Assembly (NCBI RefSeq): GCF_022206305.1
Contig: NZ_JAKOIW010000017.1
Coordinates: forward strand, 1,641 to 65,640
Length of the DNA stretch: 64,000 nt
Direction: 5' to 3'
Origin: Gordonia sp. 'Campus'
Lineage (GTDB): Bacteria; Actinomycetota; Actinomycetes; Mycobacteriales; Mycobacteriaceae
Under the pieces are notes generated by a model that did not search any database, was not told where the DNA came from, and saw nothing but the letters and a program-made list of their open reading frames with translations. Positions 9,272-19,100 of this stretch are shown here, in pieces; position 1 is the stretch's first letter, and every line of letters begins with the position of its first letter. The position numbers and the translations under genes are program-made.

Positions 9272-10588
9272 ATGACCGACATCACTCGGGGGCAGGGTCG
9301 TCGCAACGCGAAACTGGCGTCGCTCCCCATCGGTATGGCCGGGCGCGCAGCGGCGGGTTTCGGCAAGCGCATGGTCGGCAGAGACAAGGACGAGGTCAAC
9401 CAGGAGCTTCTGGAGAAGTCCGCCGAGCAGCTCTTCGCGGTGCTGGGCGAGCTCAAGGGCGGCGCGATGAAGGTCGGGCAGGCCCTCTCGATCATGGAAG
9501 CCGCCATCCCGGACGAGTTCGGCGAACCCTTCCGCGAAGCCCTCACCAAGCTCCAGGCCGACGCGCCCCCGATGCCGGCCGCCAAGGTCCACAAGGTTCT
9601 CGACCAGCAACTCGGCACGCGGTGGCGTGAACGGTTCCAGGAGTTCTCCGACGAGCCCGCCGCATCGGCGTCGATCGGACAGGTCCACAAGGGCGTGTGG
9701 TCGGACGGCCGCGAGGTCGCCGTCAAGGTGCAATACCCCGGCGCCGACCACGCACTCAAGGCCGACCTGAAGACCCTCTCGCGGATGTCCGGTCTGCTAC
9801 AACGGCTTTCGCCGGGCACCGATGTCAAGGCGATGATGGACGAGCTCATCGACCGGACCGAGGCCGAACTCGACTACCTCGGTGAGGCCGACAATCAGCG
9901 CGCCTTCGCCAAGGTCTACGACGGTCATCCTGACTTCTTGATCCCGAAGGTGGTCGCGAGCGCGCCGAAGGTCGTGGTGTCGGAGTGGGTGGACGGCGTC
10001 CCGCTGTCGAAGATCATCACCACCGGCGATCAACCGACCCGGGACGACGCCGCGGCGAAGATGGCCGAGTTCGAGGTCAGTTCCCCGTATCGGGTGGGTC
10101 TGCTCCACGGTGACCCGCACCCGGGCAATTTCTTCATCGCCGACGACGGCCGATTCGGGGTCCTCGACTTCGGCGCGGTGGGCCATTACCCCGACGGGCT
10201 CCCGCCCGAGACCGGGCCGATCCTGCGCCTGGCCCGGGACAAGAAGTACGACGAGCTCAAAGAGTTGATGGTCGCGGCCGAGTTCATCCGCCCCTCGCAC
10301 GCGTCGAAGGTGACCAGCGAAGACCTCGAGGCCTACCTTCGGCCCTACGTCGATCCGCTGTACTCCGAGTCCTTCCACTTCACCCGCAAATGGATGCAGC
10401 GCGCGGCGGGCAAGGCCACCGATGTCCGCGGTGAGGTGTACAAGACCTCGCGAAATCTCAACGTGCCCAAGCGGTTCGTGATGGTGTTCCGCGTGCTCGG
10501 CGGGTGCGTGGGCATCGCGTCGCAGCTCGAGGCACACGCGCCGTATCGGGCGATCATGGAGGAGTGGGTGCCCGGCCTGGGCGACTGA
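9272..10588 (+). CDS. ABC1/UbiB-family atypical kinase
   Basis: A 438-residue protein of the ABC1 family (Rv3197 homologue). Diagnostic motifs are all present: KVGQ in GGAMKVGQALSIME (about 65-78), the Ala-rich loop ASASIGQVHKG (about 131-141), the catalytic loop GDPHPGNF and the metal-binding DFGAVGHY. ABC1 proteins act in quinone or lipid homeostasis in other organisms, and the mycobacterial homologue has been linked to macrolide resistance together with whiB7, which lies convergently just downstream. GGAAAGGAAG gives a good ribosome binding site. Confidence 0.9.
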   Translation: MTDITRGQGRRNAKLASLPIGMAGRAAAGFGKRMVGRDKDEVNQELLEKSAEQLFAVLGELKGGAMKVGQALSIMEAAIPDEFGEPFREALTKLQADAPPMPAAKVHKVLDQQLGTRWRERFQEFSDEPAASASIGQVHKGVWSDGREVAVKVQYPGADHALKADLKTLSRMSGLLQRLSPGTDVKAMMDELIDRTEAELDYLGEADNQRAFAKVYDGHPDFLIPKVVASAPKVVVSEWVDGVPLSKIITTGDQPTRDDAAAKMAEFEVSSPYRVGLLHGDPHPGNFFIADDGRFGVLDFGAVGHYPDGLPPETGPILRLARDKKYDELKELMVAAEFIRPSHASKVTSEDLEAYLRPYVDPLYSESFHFTRKWMQRAAGKATDVRGEVYKTSRNLNVPKRFVMVFRVLGGCVGIASQLEAHAPYRAIMEEWVPGLGD

Positions 10589-10609
10589 CAGCCCACGGAA
10601 CAATGCCCG

Positions 10610-10647
10610 ACGCCGGCGCCGCGAGCATCTGCTCGCGGCGCCGGCGT
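10610..10647. terminator. Bidirectional terminator between the ABC1 kinase and whiB7
   Basis: A perfect 18-bp inverted repeat (ACGCCGGCGCCGCGAGCA and its complement) with a 2-nt loop lies between two convergent genes. No long T-run follows on either side, so it is a GC-rich hairpin terminator of the sort common in actinobacteria. Confidence 0.8.
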
Positions 10648-10652
10648 TGTCG

Positions 10653-10943
10653 TCACGCGACGTTCTTCCGCGGCCGGCCGCGAGGACGCTTACGCGCGAT
10701 CACGGTTCCGCGCTCGAAGATCTCGCCGCCCCACACGCCCCAGGGCTCGGCTCGATCGAGTGCCGCCTGCAGGCACTGGGTCCGCAGCGGGCACTCGGCA
10801 CACATCGCCTTGGCGCGCTCCAGGTCACGGGGATCCTCGGCGAACCACAGATCTGCGTCGGTCACCTGGCAGGGCAGGTCGAGCCGGGCGGTCGCTGCGC
10901 GGTCCGCCGACATACAGGACTCGAGGACGCATTCGACAGTCAT
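10653..10943 (-). CDS. whiB7: WhiB7, redox-sensing transcriptional regulator of intrinsic antibiotic resistance
   Basis: A 96-residue WhiB protein. Four iron-sulphur ligands are visible at C25, C48, C51 and C57 (LPCQ; MCAECPLRTQC), followed by the PWGVWGGE turn and the C-terminal AT-hook RPRGRPRK that is specific to WhiB7. WhiB7 binds SigA and AT-rich DNA next to -35 elements and activates resistance genes and its own promoter. The ATG at 10943 is used because it gives the family N-terminus and follows GTGGAGA. A ~500-nt leader precedes it (entries below). It lies downstream of uvrD2 as in M. tuberculosis. Confidence 0.96.
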   Translation of the reverse strand: MTVECVLESCMSADRAATARLDLPCQVTDADLWFAEDPRDLERAKAMCAECPLRTQCLQAALDRAEPWGVWGGEIFERGTVIARKRPRGRPRKNVA

Positions 10944-11030
10944 TGGATTCTCCACATCTGCTCGTTTGGGGTGTTGGACCCGAGTCCTCGATGTGGTTCT
11001 GTGCCGACACCCCGGGATCGGGGTGTGAAC

Positions 11031-11082
11031 GGAAGACAGAAAGAGGGCCACGGGTTTCGCCTGCGCGATTCGCCCGTGGCCC
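11031..11082 (-). terminator. whiB7 leader attenuator (intrinsic terminator)
   Basis: On the minus strand GGGCCACGGG (11073-11082) pairs with CCCGTGGCCC (11045-11054) across an 18-nt loop and is followed at once by TCTTTCTGTCTT. This is a rho-independent terminator placed inside the leader, 17 nt after the stop of the upstream ORF and about 90 nt before the whiB7 start. A second small hairpin (ACACCCC/GGGGTGT, 11007-11026) lies just downstream. The arrangement matches the conditional termination described for whiB7 leaders. Confidence 0.85.
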
Positions 11083-11099
11083 GAATTTGTCTCGGAGGT

Positions 11100-11363
11100 C
11101 TAGCTCCGAGAACTTCGGAACAGAACGGGGAATCGCTGCGGCGCTGGTGCTACTGCTGCTTTCGGCGGTGCGATGCGCGCTGCGCTCGTCGCTGCCGCCA
11201 GAGGCAGAACCTCCGCATGGAAGGCGACCGGGTGTTCGACGGTCGCGCATGCGCGGCCTGCCGACATCCAGGAGCGATTGCGACGGGCATACGCGACGGC
11301 TGCCTGATCAGGCTTGGCCGCAGGCAGGCAGATGCCGGCCTGGCGCACGATGATTCCGTTCAC
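11100..11363 (-). CDS. Upstream ORF in the whiB7 leader
   Basis: An 87-codon reading frame with a strong ribosome binding site (AGAAGGGAG about 7 nt before GTG 11363). It ends at TAG 11100, just ahead of the attenuator hairpin. The predicted peptide begins VNGIIVRQAGICLPAAKPDQ, then becomes Ala/Arg/Pro-rich (VLPLAAATSAARIAPPKAA). It resembles no enzyme. Its likely role is regulatory: slow or stalled ribosomes here would change folding of the leader and allow read-through into whiB7. That mechanism is known for whiB7 in related genera and is inferred for this sequence. Confidence 0.7.
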   Translation of the reverse strand: MNGIIVRQAGICLPAAKPDQAAVAYARRNRSWMSAGRACATVEHPVAFHAEVLPLAAATSAARIAPPKAAVAPAPQRFPVLFRSSRS

Positions 11364-11459
11364 TGATTCGCTCCCTTCTGGTCTCGGTGGCTTCCGTTCG
11401 AGCTGTGGACGAGCGGCGTGACGGACGCACACCACCCATTCCCCGTACTGACGGGAATC

Positions 11460-11498
11460 AGAGTAAACGGTGGGCCGGAAACCGCACAACCTATTTTT
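11460..11498 (-). promoter_or_regulatory. whiB7 autoregulated promoter with AT element
   Basis: On the minus strand AAAAAT (11493-11498) lies exactly 3 bp upstream of a -35 TTGTGC (11484-11489), followed after 18 nt by TACTCT (11460-11465). An AT-rich tract 3 bp before the -35 is the known signature of WhiB7-dependent promoters. The AT element overlaps the uvrD2 stop codon. Transcription would start near 11453, giving a leader of about 510 nt. Confidence 0.8.
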
Positions 11499-13617
11499 GA
11501 CCTGCGGTTTTGACGAGTTCGATGATGTCTTCCCCGTACTCGTCGACCTTCTTCGCGCCGATCCCCGAGATCGACACCAGCGCAGCGGTATCGGTGGGAC
11601 GCTGCTCGGCGATGGCGATCAGCGTCTTGTCCGAGAAGACGACGAACGCGGGCACCTTCTTGTCGGCGGCGCGACCGCGTCGCCACTCCTTGAGTGCCAC
11701 GAGCAGGCCCTCGTCGAGATCGGACGGGCATCCCGCACACCGACCGAGCAGCGTCGCCGTCGAGTCCATCAGCCGTGAGCCGCACACCCGGCATGTCGGA
11801 CCGCGGCGCGGCGTGCGCTCCTTCGCGATCGGTGAGGCCGGGGAGTCGTCGGGGACGAGCTCGGACAGAAAGCGTGACCGCCGACGCGCCCGCCCGCCCT
11901 CGTTGCGTGCGAGGGCCCACGACAGGTGGAGGTGGACGCGGGCTCGCGTCACACCCACGTAGAACAGTCGGCGTTCTTCCTCGACGTCCTCCCAGGACCC
12001 CTTGATGGCCTGGCTGATCGGCAGCGAACCGTCCGTCAGACCCACCAGGAACACCGCATCCCACTCCAGACCCTTGGCCGCGTGCAGCGACGACAGGGTC
12101 ACGCCCTGCACGGTCGGTGGGTGACGGGCCTCCGCGCGCGACGCCAGCTCGGCGGACAGCTCCGGCAGCGTCAACTCGGCGTTCTCGGCGATCATGTCCT
12201 CGGTCAACTGCACCAGCGCCTTCAGCGACTCCCAACGGCTGCGTGCCTGGGCACCCGAGGGCTCCTCCTCGGTGAGTCCGAGTTCGCCGAGCACGGCGCG
12301 GACCACATCGAGGGTCTCGACGTCGGGCTTGACCTCACGGCCGGCCACCGCGGCGAGCTGCCGCATGGCCTGGCGCACCTCGGTCCGCGCGAAGAACGCC
12401 TCACCACCGCGCACCTGATACGGGATGCCCGCCTGCGTCAGAGCCTGCTCGTAGTTCTCCGACTGGGCGTTCACGCGGTACAGGATCGCGATCTCCGACG
12501 GTGCGACACCCGACCTGATCAGATGCTTGATCTCGATGGCGATCGACGTCGCGGCGGCCGGCTCGTCGTCGTACTCGGCGAACTGCGGTGCCGGACCGGG
12601 TGGGCGCTGGCCGACGAGACGGAGGCGGGTGCCCGCGATCCGGCCGCGCGCGGCGCCGATCACCCGGTTGGCGAGGTCGACGACCTCCGGGGTCGAGCGG
12701 TAGTCGCGTTCGAGCCGGACGACCGTGGCCTCCGGGAACCGGCGACTGAAGTCGAGCAGATAGTTCGGTGAGGCACCGGTGAAGGTGTAGATCGTCTGGT
12801 TGGCGTCGCCCACGACGGTGAGGTCGTCTCGCTCGCCGAGCCACGCGTCGAGCAGACCCTGCTGCACCGGCGTCACGTCCTGGTATTCGTCGACGACGAA
12901 ACAGCGGTAGCGCGAACGGAATTCGTCGGCGGCGCCCGGTTCGATGGTGAGGATCTGGGTCATGTAGATCAGCATGTCGTCGAAGTCGAGGAGACGATCA
13001 CCGTCGGGCGAGACCTTCGAATCCTCGTAGTGGCCGTACGCGGCCGCCACCTTCGACGGTGGCGCCGGCGATTCGCGACCGAGGCGTCCGACGGCCTCGA
13101 CGTAGTTCTCCGGCGAGATCAGCGACGCCTTTGCCCATTCGATCTCCGATGACAGGTCCCGCAGGGTGTCCGTCGCGGTGTCGAGACCGGAACGCCGTGC
13201 AGCGCGCGAGATCAGCGGGAACTTGTTGTCGAGCAGCTCCCACCGCGCGTCGCCGAACGCCCGCGGCCAGAAGTAACGGAGCTGCCGCATCGCGGCCGCG
13301 TGGAAGGTCTGGGCGACGACATTTCCGCCGGCCCCGGCACCGCCTGCGCCCAGACTCCGCAGCCGGGTGCGCATCTCCCCCGCGGCACGAGCGGTGAACG
13401 TGACCGCGAGGACCTGCCCCGGGTTGACCTGTCCGGTGTCGATGAGGTGCGCGATGCGCCTCGTGATGGTGCGGGTCTTACCCGTCCCCGCGCCCGCCAG
13501 CACACAGACCGGACCGCGCGGTGCGAGCACCGCCGCGCTCTGCTCGGGATCGAGGCCCGCCACCGTTGCCGCACGCTCGAGGGACTCGGGTCTCGTGGCA
13601 GAAGTCGGGTGGGGCAC
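11491..13617 (-). CDS. uvrD2: UvrD2, ATP-dependent DNA helicase with HRDC domain
   Basis: A 708-residue SF1 helicase. Walker A is [14 protein letters not shown] near residue 35, motif II is [14 protein letters not shown], and the later motifs include [14 protein letters not shown] and [13 protein letters not shown]. After the motor domains come a tetracysteine motif (CRVCG and CAGC) and an HRDC domain near the C-terminus ([14 protein letters not shown]), the architecture of mycobacterial UvrD2 (Rv3198c). The GTG at 13617 is chosen because it yields the normal N-terminus and a CATAGT hexamer lies 7 nt upstream, consistent with a leaderless mRNA. The open frame continuing upstream has no family sequence. 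Confidence 0.93.
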   Translation of the reverse strand: MPHPTSATRPESLERAATVAGLDPEQSAAVLAPRGPVCVLAGAGTGKTRTITRRIAHLIDTGQVNPGQVLAVTFTARAAGEMRTRLRSLGAGGAGAGGNVVAQTFHAAAMRQLRYFWPRAFGDARWELLDNKFPLISRAARRSGLDTATDTLRDLSSEIEWAKASLISPENYVEAVGRLGRESPAPPSKVAAAYGHYEDSKVSPDGDRLLDFDDMLIYMTQILTIEPGAADEFRSRYRCFVVDEYQDVTPVQQGLLDAWLGERDDLTVVGDANQTIYTFTGASPNYLLDFSRRFPEATVVRLERDYRSTPEVVDLANRVIGAARGRIAGTRLRLVGQRPPGPAPQFAEYDDEPAAATSIAIEIKHLIRSGVAPSEIAILYRVNAQSENYEQALTQAGIPYQVRGGEAFFARTEVRQAMRQLAAVAGREVKPDVETLDVVRAVLGELGLTEEEPSGAQARSRWESLKALVQLTEDMIAENAELTLPELSAELASRAEARHPPTVQGVTLSSLHAAKGLEWDAVFLVGLTDGSLPISQAIKGSWEDVEEERRLFYVGVTRARVHLHLSWALARNEGGRARRRSRFLSELVPDDSPASPIAKERTPRRGPTCRVCGSRLMDSTATLLGRCAGCPSDLDEGLLVALKEWRRGRAADKKVPAFVVFSDKTLIAIAEQRPTDTAALVSISGIGAKKVDEYGEDIIELVKTAGQK

Positions 13618-13746
13618 GGCGTCCACTATGTCACCAACCACCGACGCCGCCCGACGGGCGATCCCGAGGTGCCGGCCACACGCTGCACTCCCGGCGACGG
13701 CCCCGTCGACGGGAACACGGACTCGGGCCGTGGTGTTATGGGAGCC

Positions 13747-14031
13747 ATGAGCAACGTGATCGACGACGACGCAGGCGCCCGCACCTCCGACTCCGGCGAG
13801 CTGACGATGTACACGACGTCGTGGTGCGGTTTCTGCGCCCGCCTGAAGCGCGGACTGAAGAGCAGCGGGATCAGTTGGCAGGAGATCGACATCGAACTCA
13901 ACCCCGACGCCGCGGAGTTCGTGGGCAGCGTCAACGGCGGCAATCACGTGGTGCCGACCGTCCTCTACGCCGACGGGACCACCGCCACCAATCCCTCGGT
14001 GACCGACGTGAAGGCGAAGCTGGGCGTCTGA
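13747..14031 (+). CDS. mrx1: Mycoredoxin (glutaredoxin-like, mycothiol-dependent)
   Basis: A 94-residue thioredoxin-fold protein with the active site WCGFC (C27 and C30) in [15 protein letters not shown], and the cis-Pro region [10 protein letters not shown]. Homologue of Rv3198A, which reduces mycothiol mixed disulphides. ATG 13747 is preferred over ATG 13738: a TGTTAT -10 candidate (13734-13739) ends 7 nt before it, so a leaderless transcript fits. Divergent from uvrD2, convergent with nudC. Confidence 0.93.
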   Translation: MSNVIDDDAGARTSDSGELTMYTTSWCGFCARLKRGLKSSGISWQEIDIELNPDAAEFVGSVNGGNHVVPTVLYADGTTATNPSVTDVKAKLGV

Positions 14032-14042
14032 CCCCGGCGCTG

Positions 14043-14978
14043 CTACCCCGCGATCTCGTGCGAGGCCCACGCCTCGATCATCGACCGGGCGATGGAGATC
14101 GATCCGGGCAGCCGTAGTCGCGGTGCATCTGACTCGGTGGGTGCGTCGACGCGAGACCAGCCGTCGCCCCGGGACAGCGCGTCACGCACCTCGTCGCGGT
14201 GAAACCACTGGGCATCGCCGATCTCGCCGTCGAGGAACGCGAGTTCGTCGGCAGGGTCGCCGAGCGCCGCGAAGCCCAGCATCAGCGACCGTGGGAACGG
14301 CCACGGCTGACTGCCCAGATACCTCGGCTCGCGCACGACGATGCCGACCTCTTCGTGCACCTCACGGAGCACGCACTGCTCCAGGGACTCCCCCGGTTCG
14401 ACGAAACCGGCCAGCGTCGAGTACCAGCCGTCCGGCCACACCGCCTGACGGCCCAGGAGAATCCGGTCGGCGCCGTCGTGGACGACGGTGATGATCGCCG
14501 GATCCGTCCGCGGGAACTCGTCGCGTCCGGAGTCGACGCTGCGCCGCACCCATCCGCCGCGCGCAGGCTGGGTCGGCGACCCGTCGACCGGTGAATGTCG
14601 GGCCGTCTCATGCCAGTTGAGGATGCCGAGGGCGGTGGCGAGCAGGCCGGCCTCGTCGGCGGACAGCCGGGTGGCACCGCGGCGGGCATCGTCGGTGGGG
14701 CCGTCGATGTGGTCCACCCGGCGCGTCCACAGGTGGGCGCCCGCGGGGTCGAAGCCGAGGATGACGGCATCCGACGGAGGCGCGTCGGCGACCGTCGTGG
14801 CCGCGACCCAGTGCAGCGCACCGGAGTCGGTGACCGGATATCGGCCCGCCGCATCGATCAGCAACACCTTCGCCGTCGGCCAACCGGCGGCCATCCGCGG
14901 GGCATCGTCGCGTATCGCGTCGGCGCGGTCGAACACTGCGCGCGACAGCAGGGGCGGTTCGGGAAGGTCGAAATGCAC
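14043..14978 (-). CDS. nudC: NudC, NAD(+)/NADH pyrophosphatase
   Basis: A 311-residue protein homologous to Rv3199c. The NUDIX box spans about residues 210-232 and is followed by the NADH-pyrophosphatase hallmark [14 protein letters not shown]. The N-terminal domain contains [18 protein letters not shown], where E. coli NudC has its zinc ribbon; the four cysteines are missing, so no zinc is expected. The enzyme cleaves NAD(H) to NMN(H) and AMP. GTG 14978 gives the family N-terminus. It follows the K+ channel gene by 37 nt and may be in its operon. Confidence 0.92.
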   Translation of the reverse strand: MHFDLPEPPLLSRAVFDRADAIRDDAPRMAAGWPTAKVLLIDAAGRYPVTDSGALHWVAATTVADAPPSDAVILGFDPAGAHLWTRRVDHIDGPTDDARRGATRLSADEAGLLATALGILNWHETARHSPVDGSPTQPARGGWVRRSVDSGRDEFPRTDPAIITVVHDGADRILLGRQAVWPDGWYSTLAGFVEPGESLEQCVLREVHEEVGIVVREPRYLGSQPWPFPRSLMLGFAALGDPADELAFLDGEIGDAQWFHRDEVRDALSRGDGWSRVDAPTESDAPRLRLPGSISIARSMIEAWASHEIAG

Positions 14979-15015
14979 TGTGGCGAGGGCCTTTCGGGCT
15001 GGGTGTCGCGTGCGG

Positions 15016-16086
15016 TCAGTCGTCGTTCGGACTCTTGCGGACGTAGAGCAGTCGGTCGCCCACCTCAATCTGTTCCACCTTGCTGTCGTCCACCCGATGC
15101 AGCACCCCGTTGCGCACGACACCGAGCACGATGTCGCGCGTGTGGGACGGCGATCCCCCGGTCTCGGTGGGATCGACCTCGCGTTCGGCGATGGCGTAGC
15201 CGGCGTCCGGGGTGAGCAGGTCCTCGATGACCTCGACCACCGACGGGGTCATCGTCGCGATGCCGAGCAGACGGCCCGCCGTCTCCGAGGACACGACCAC
15301 CGAGTTGGCGCCCGACTGGCGCATCAGATGCGTGTTCTCCGACTCACGGATGGACGCGACGATCTTGGCCCGCGGGTTGAGTTCGCGAGCCGTGAGCGTC
15401 GCGAGGACCGCCGTGTCGTCACGGCTGGTGGCCACCACGATGCTCGAGGCGTGGGCCACGCCGGCCAGACGCAGGACGTCGGACTTCGTCGCGTCGCCGC
15501 GCACCGTGACCAGTCCGTCGGACGCGGCCGCCTCGAGCACCGTGGCGTCGGCGTCGACGACGACGATGTCGGCGGGCTTGATGCCGTCGCCGCGCATCGC
15601 GTCGACCGCGGTGCGGCCCTTGGTGCCGTAGCCGATGACCACGGTGTGATTGCGCACGGTATTCCTCCAACGCTGGATCTTGAGCGCCTGCCGGGACCGT
15701 TCGGTGAGCACCTCGAGAGTGGTACCGATCAGCACGATCAGGAACAGCACACGCAGCGGCGTGATGATGACGAGGTTGATGAATCGGGCGAACGGGGTGA
15801 TCGGCGTGATGTCGCCGTATCCGGTGGTGGACAGGGTCACCGCCGAGTAGTACAGCGCGTCGAGGTACGACAACTCGTTGTTCTGCGCGTCGCGATACCC
15901 CGCGCGGTCCAGCCAGACGACGACCGAGGTGAACAGCAGCGCCAGCGTCGCCCAGAAGACTCGCCTGCCGATCGCCCGGCTCGGACTCTGTTGGAGTTCG
16001 GGGATGCGGACGACCCCGACCAACGCGTGGTCGGGTCGGTTGGCCAGCTCGGTTCCGCCGAAACGTCGGCGCAGACGGTTAGCCAC
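15016..16086 (-). CDS. Potassium channel with cytoplasmic TrkA-N domain
   Basis: A 356-residue protein (Rv3200c homologue). Two transmembrane helices (about 43-60 and 107-128) flank a pore loop with the K+ selectivity filter TTGYGD (87-92). A RCK/TrkA-N domain follows, beginning VVIGYGTKGRTAVDAM (about 148-165), with an acidic strand end IVVVDAD for nucleotide binding, and a small C-terminal RCK-C region. It is probably a nucleotide-gated K+ channel. The start is GTG. It lies downstream of adnB on the same strand with 66 nt between. Confidence 0.92.
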   Translation of the reverse strand: MANRLRRRFGGTELANRPDHALVGVVRIPELQQSPSRAIGRRVFWATLALLFTSVVVWLDRAGYRDAQNNELSYLDALYYSAVTLSTTGYGDITPITPFARFINLVIITPLRVLFLIVLIGTTLEVLTERSRQALKIQRWRNTVRNHTVVIGYGTKGRTAVDAMRGDGIKPADIVVVDADATVLEAAASDGLVTVRGDATKSDVLRLAGVAHASSIVVATSRDDTAVLATLTARELNPRAKIVASIRESENTHLMRQSGANSVVVSSETAGRLLGIATMTPSVVEVIEDLLTPDAGYAIAEREVDPTETGGSPSHTRDIVLGVVRNGVLHRVDDSKVEQIEVGDRLLYVRKSPNDD

Positions 16087-16152
16087 CGGCGCGCTCGCGC
16101 TCGTCGAGTTCGCTCACACGCTGAAATGTAACCCACCGCGCCGGGATGTCGT

Positions 16153-19100
16153 CTACTTGGCCAGTTTCGCCGCCAGCGTGGCCTCGTCGGGCAGCTCGTC
16201 GGCCGCAAGCGTGTGACCGTCGCGCACGTAGTGGAAGGCTGCGCGGACCTTCTCCACATCGACCCCGGCGAGTTGTGCCCACGCGATCCGATACGCGGCC
16301 AGCTGGATGAACAACGACTCGCGCCGGGCGGGTTCGGGGACGACACCGGTCTTCCAGTCCACGACCGTCCATCCCCCGTCCTTCTCGGCGAAGACCGCGT
16401 CGATGCGCCCACGCACCACGATGCCCCCGATGACCGTCTCGAACGGCACCTCCACCTCGGTGGGGCTGCGGTTGGCCCACGGCGAGTCCAGGAAGGCCTG
16501 GCGTAACGCATCGAGGTCGGCGTCCGGGCTCGCGGTGGCGTCCGCCGCGCCGGGCAGTTCGTCGATGTCGAGCAGTCGCGTCGCGCCGAACCAACGCTCG
16601 ACCCAGGCGTGGAAGGCGGTGCCCCGCCTGGCCATCGGGTTGGGCCGGAACGGCGTCGGGCGGCGCAGCCGCCGGGCGAACTCCGCCTCGTCGGCGTCGA
16701 GTTCCACGAGCTGACTGACCGACAGGTGGGTCGGCAGGGTGACCTCCACGAGCGCCTGGTTCGCCTGATGGTGTTCGGCGAGCAACGCCGAGACCTCGGC
16801 CTCCCACATCCCGATCTCGTCGGCCGGGTCCGGCGGCGGCGCGACCGGCTCCCCGGGCTCGGCGGCGGGGGTGTCGAACAGTGCCGGCGCATCCCGGGTC
16901 GCGATGGCGGCCAGGACGACGTCGGCCGCCTGCTGCACGGAGTCTCGCCGGCCGGCGAGTGGGTCTCGCGGCCACGGAGCCGCGATCGCGCGTTCCGCCA
17001 GGGGGTTCGGCGTGTCGGGGTCCGGTGGCGGACAACGGACCGCGACCGACATGCCGGTGGAGTCGGCACTCGGATCGGCGACCGCCTCGTCGATCCCCAC
17101 CACCAGTTCGTCGAAGAAATCCGAACCGCCGCGGGGTTTGTCGCCGGTCTCCGACCAGTGATGGGCGGAGATCAGCAAGTCGTGGCGGGCGCGGGTGAGC
17201 GCCACGTAGAGGAGCCGGCGGTCTTCTTCCAGGCGTCGCTCGCCGATCGCCGCCTTGTGGTCTGCGAGGGCCTCCTCGAGCTGCTTGCGGTCGGCGACCG
17301 TGTCGATCTTCAGCACCGGGAAACCCTCGGGCGCGCCGTCGGCCGCTTCGGCGGGGATGGCCAGATCGCCACGCAGATCGGCAGGTAGTTCGCGGGCACT
17401 GCCGAGCCACGTCGTGTCGGCCTTGGCGCTCGGGAAGATCCCCTTCGCCAGATGCGGGATCGCGACCACATCCCATTCGAGCCCCTTGGCGGCGTGCACG
17501 GTGAGGATCTGCACACGTTGTTCGGCCACCTCGATGCGTCCCGGCTCGAGCCCTTTCTCGATGCTCTCGGCGGCATCCAGGAAGGCCAGCAGGCCGGGCA
17601 GATTGGCACCCGGCCGGTCCGCGTAGTGGCTCACATAGTCCGCGAAGGCGTCGAGGTGTTCGCGTCCGGTGATGGCGCCGCGCATCCTGCGGGCCCGGAT
17701 CTGCGCCTCCACGCCGACCCCGATCGTGTTCTCGACGTCGGCGACGAGTTCGGGCAGGGGCTGACCGATGCGCCGCCGGAGCGATTCCAGCTGGGCACCG
17801 AAGGCTCGGATACGCGCATACCCCTCCGGGCTGTACGCCGACGGCTCGCCGGGATCGACCACGGCGTCGGCGATTCCGGCCCGATCGACGATCTCGGTGG
17901 GGAGCACGGCGTCGAGCGCCGCATCGAGTTCCTCGCGGCTGGTGACGACCCCGCCGGCCTCGGCGAAGCTCTCCGCGGCCAGGGTGGTGGCCCGACGCCA
18001 CAGCGCGGCAAGATCTTTCGCGCCGAGACGCCAGCGCGCACCGGTGAGCAGGCGCATCACCGCGGTTCCGGCCATGGGGTCGGCCATCACGCGCAGCGTC
18101 GCGACGATGTCCTCGATCTCGGGTACGTGCAGCAGACCGCCGATGCCGACGACCTCTGTCGGGACGCCCCGGCTCTCCAGCTCGGCCGCCAGCGGCGCCG
18201 AATCCTCGTTGCGGCGCACCAGGATCGCAGTGGTCGGCGGCGCCTCATCGGCCGCTTCGGCCGCGCGGTAGCGGCCTTCGATGACGTCGGCGATCCAGTT
18301 GCGTTCGTCGACCACGGTCTCGGTCAGCGCGATCGTCGCGGTCCCGTGCGGCGCATCTGGCCGGGGCCGCAGCACACTGACCGGGATTCCGCGACGGCGC
18401 AGATCTTCCGAGACCTGGTTGGCGAGTCGGAGGCCCTGTGCCGCGTTACGCCAACTGGTCAGCAGTTCCAGGCGTCGGGCGGGCGTGCCGTCGGGTCGCG
18501 GGAAGTCGCGGGCGAAACGGGGCAGATTGGCGGCCGACGCGCCCCGCCACCCGTAGATGGACTGGATCGGATCGCCGACGGCGGTGACCGCGACCGCGGC
18601 GCGCCCGGCGTCGTGACCGCCGAAGAGTGTCGAGAGCAGCACTCGCTGGGAATGGCCCGTGTCCTGGTACTCGTCGAGCAGGACGGCACGGAACGCCGAC
18701 CGCTCGGCGGTCACCACCTCCGGGTTGGCGACGACCAGCCGTGCGGCGAGGGACATCTGGCTGCCGAAGTCGAGCGCGGATTGCGCGCGCATCGTCTCGC
18801 CGAGCGCGATGACCATCGGGATGAGCTCTCGCCGTTCGTCGATCACCTCTTTGACCTTCAGCAGCGCCTGGGTGGGTTTGTCACGTTGTTTGGGGCCCTT
18901 GGGCAGGGTGTCGACGAGGTCGTAGAGTTCGGAACCCGCGCGGGCGAGGTCGGCGATGTCGACGAGATGCTCGGACATCTCGCCGTAGAGCTTGAGCACG
19001 GACTCGGTGACGCTGGCGGGCACCTTCTTGGTGTTCAGCTCGCCCGGCCACGCCGACACGAGCGAGAACGCCAACTGCCACAGTTCGGTCTCGGTGAGCA

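Noticed and set aside
13618-14070. N-terminal extension of uvrD2 of about 150 residues
   Set aside because: The extension overlaps the divergent mycoredoxin gene and is not found in UvrD2; GTG 13617 matches the family start.
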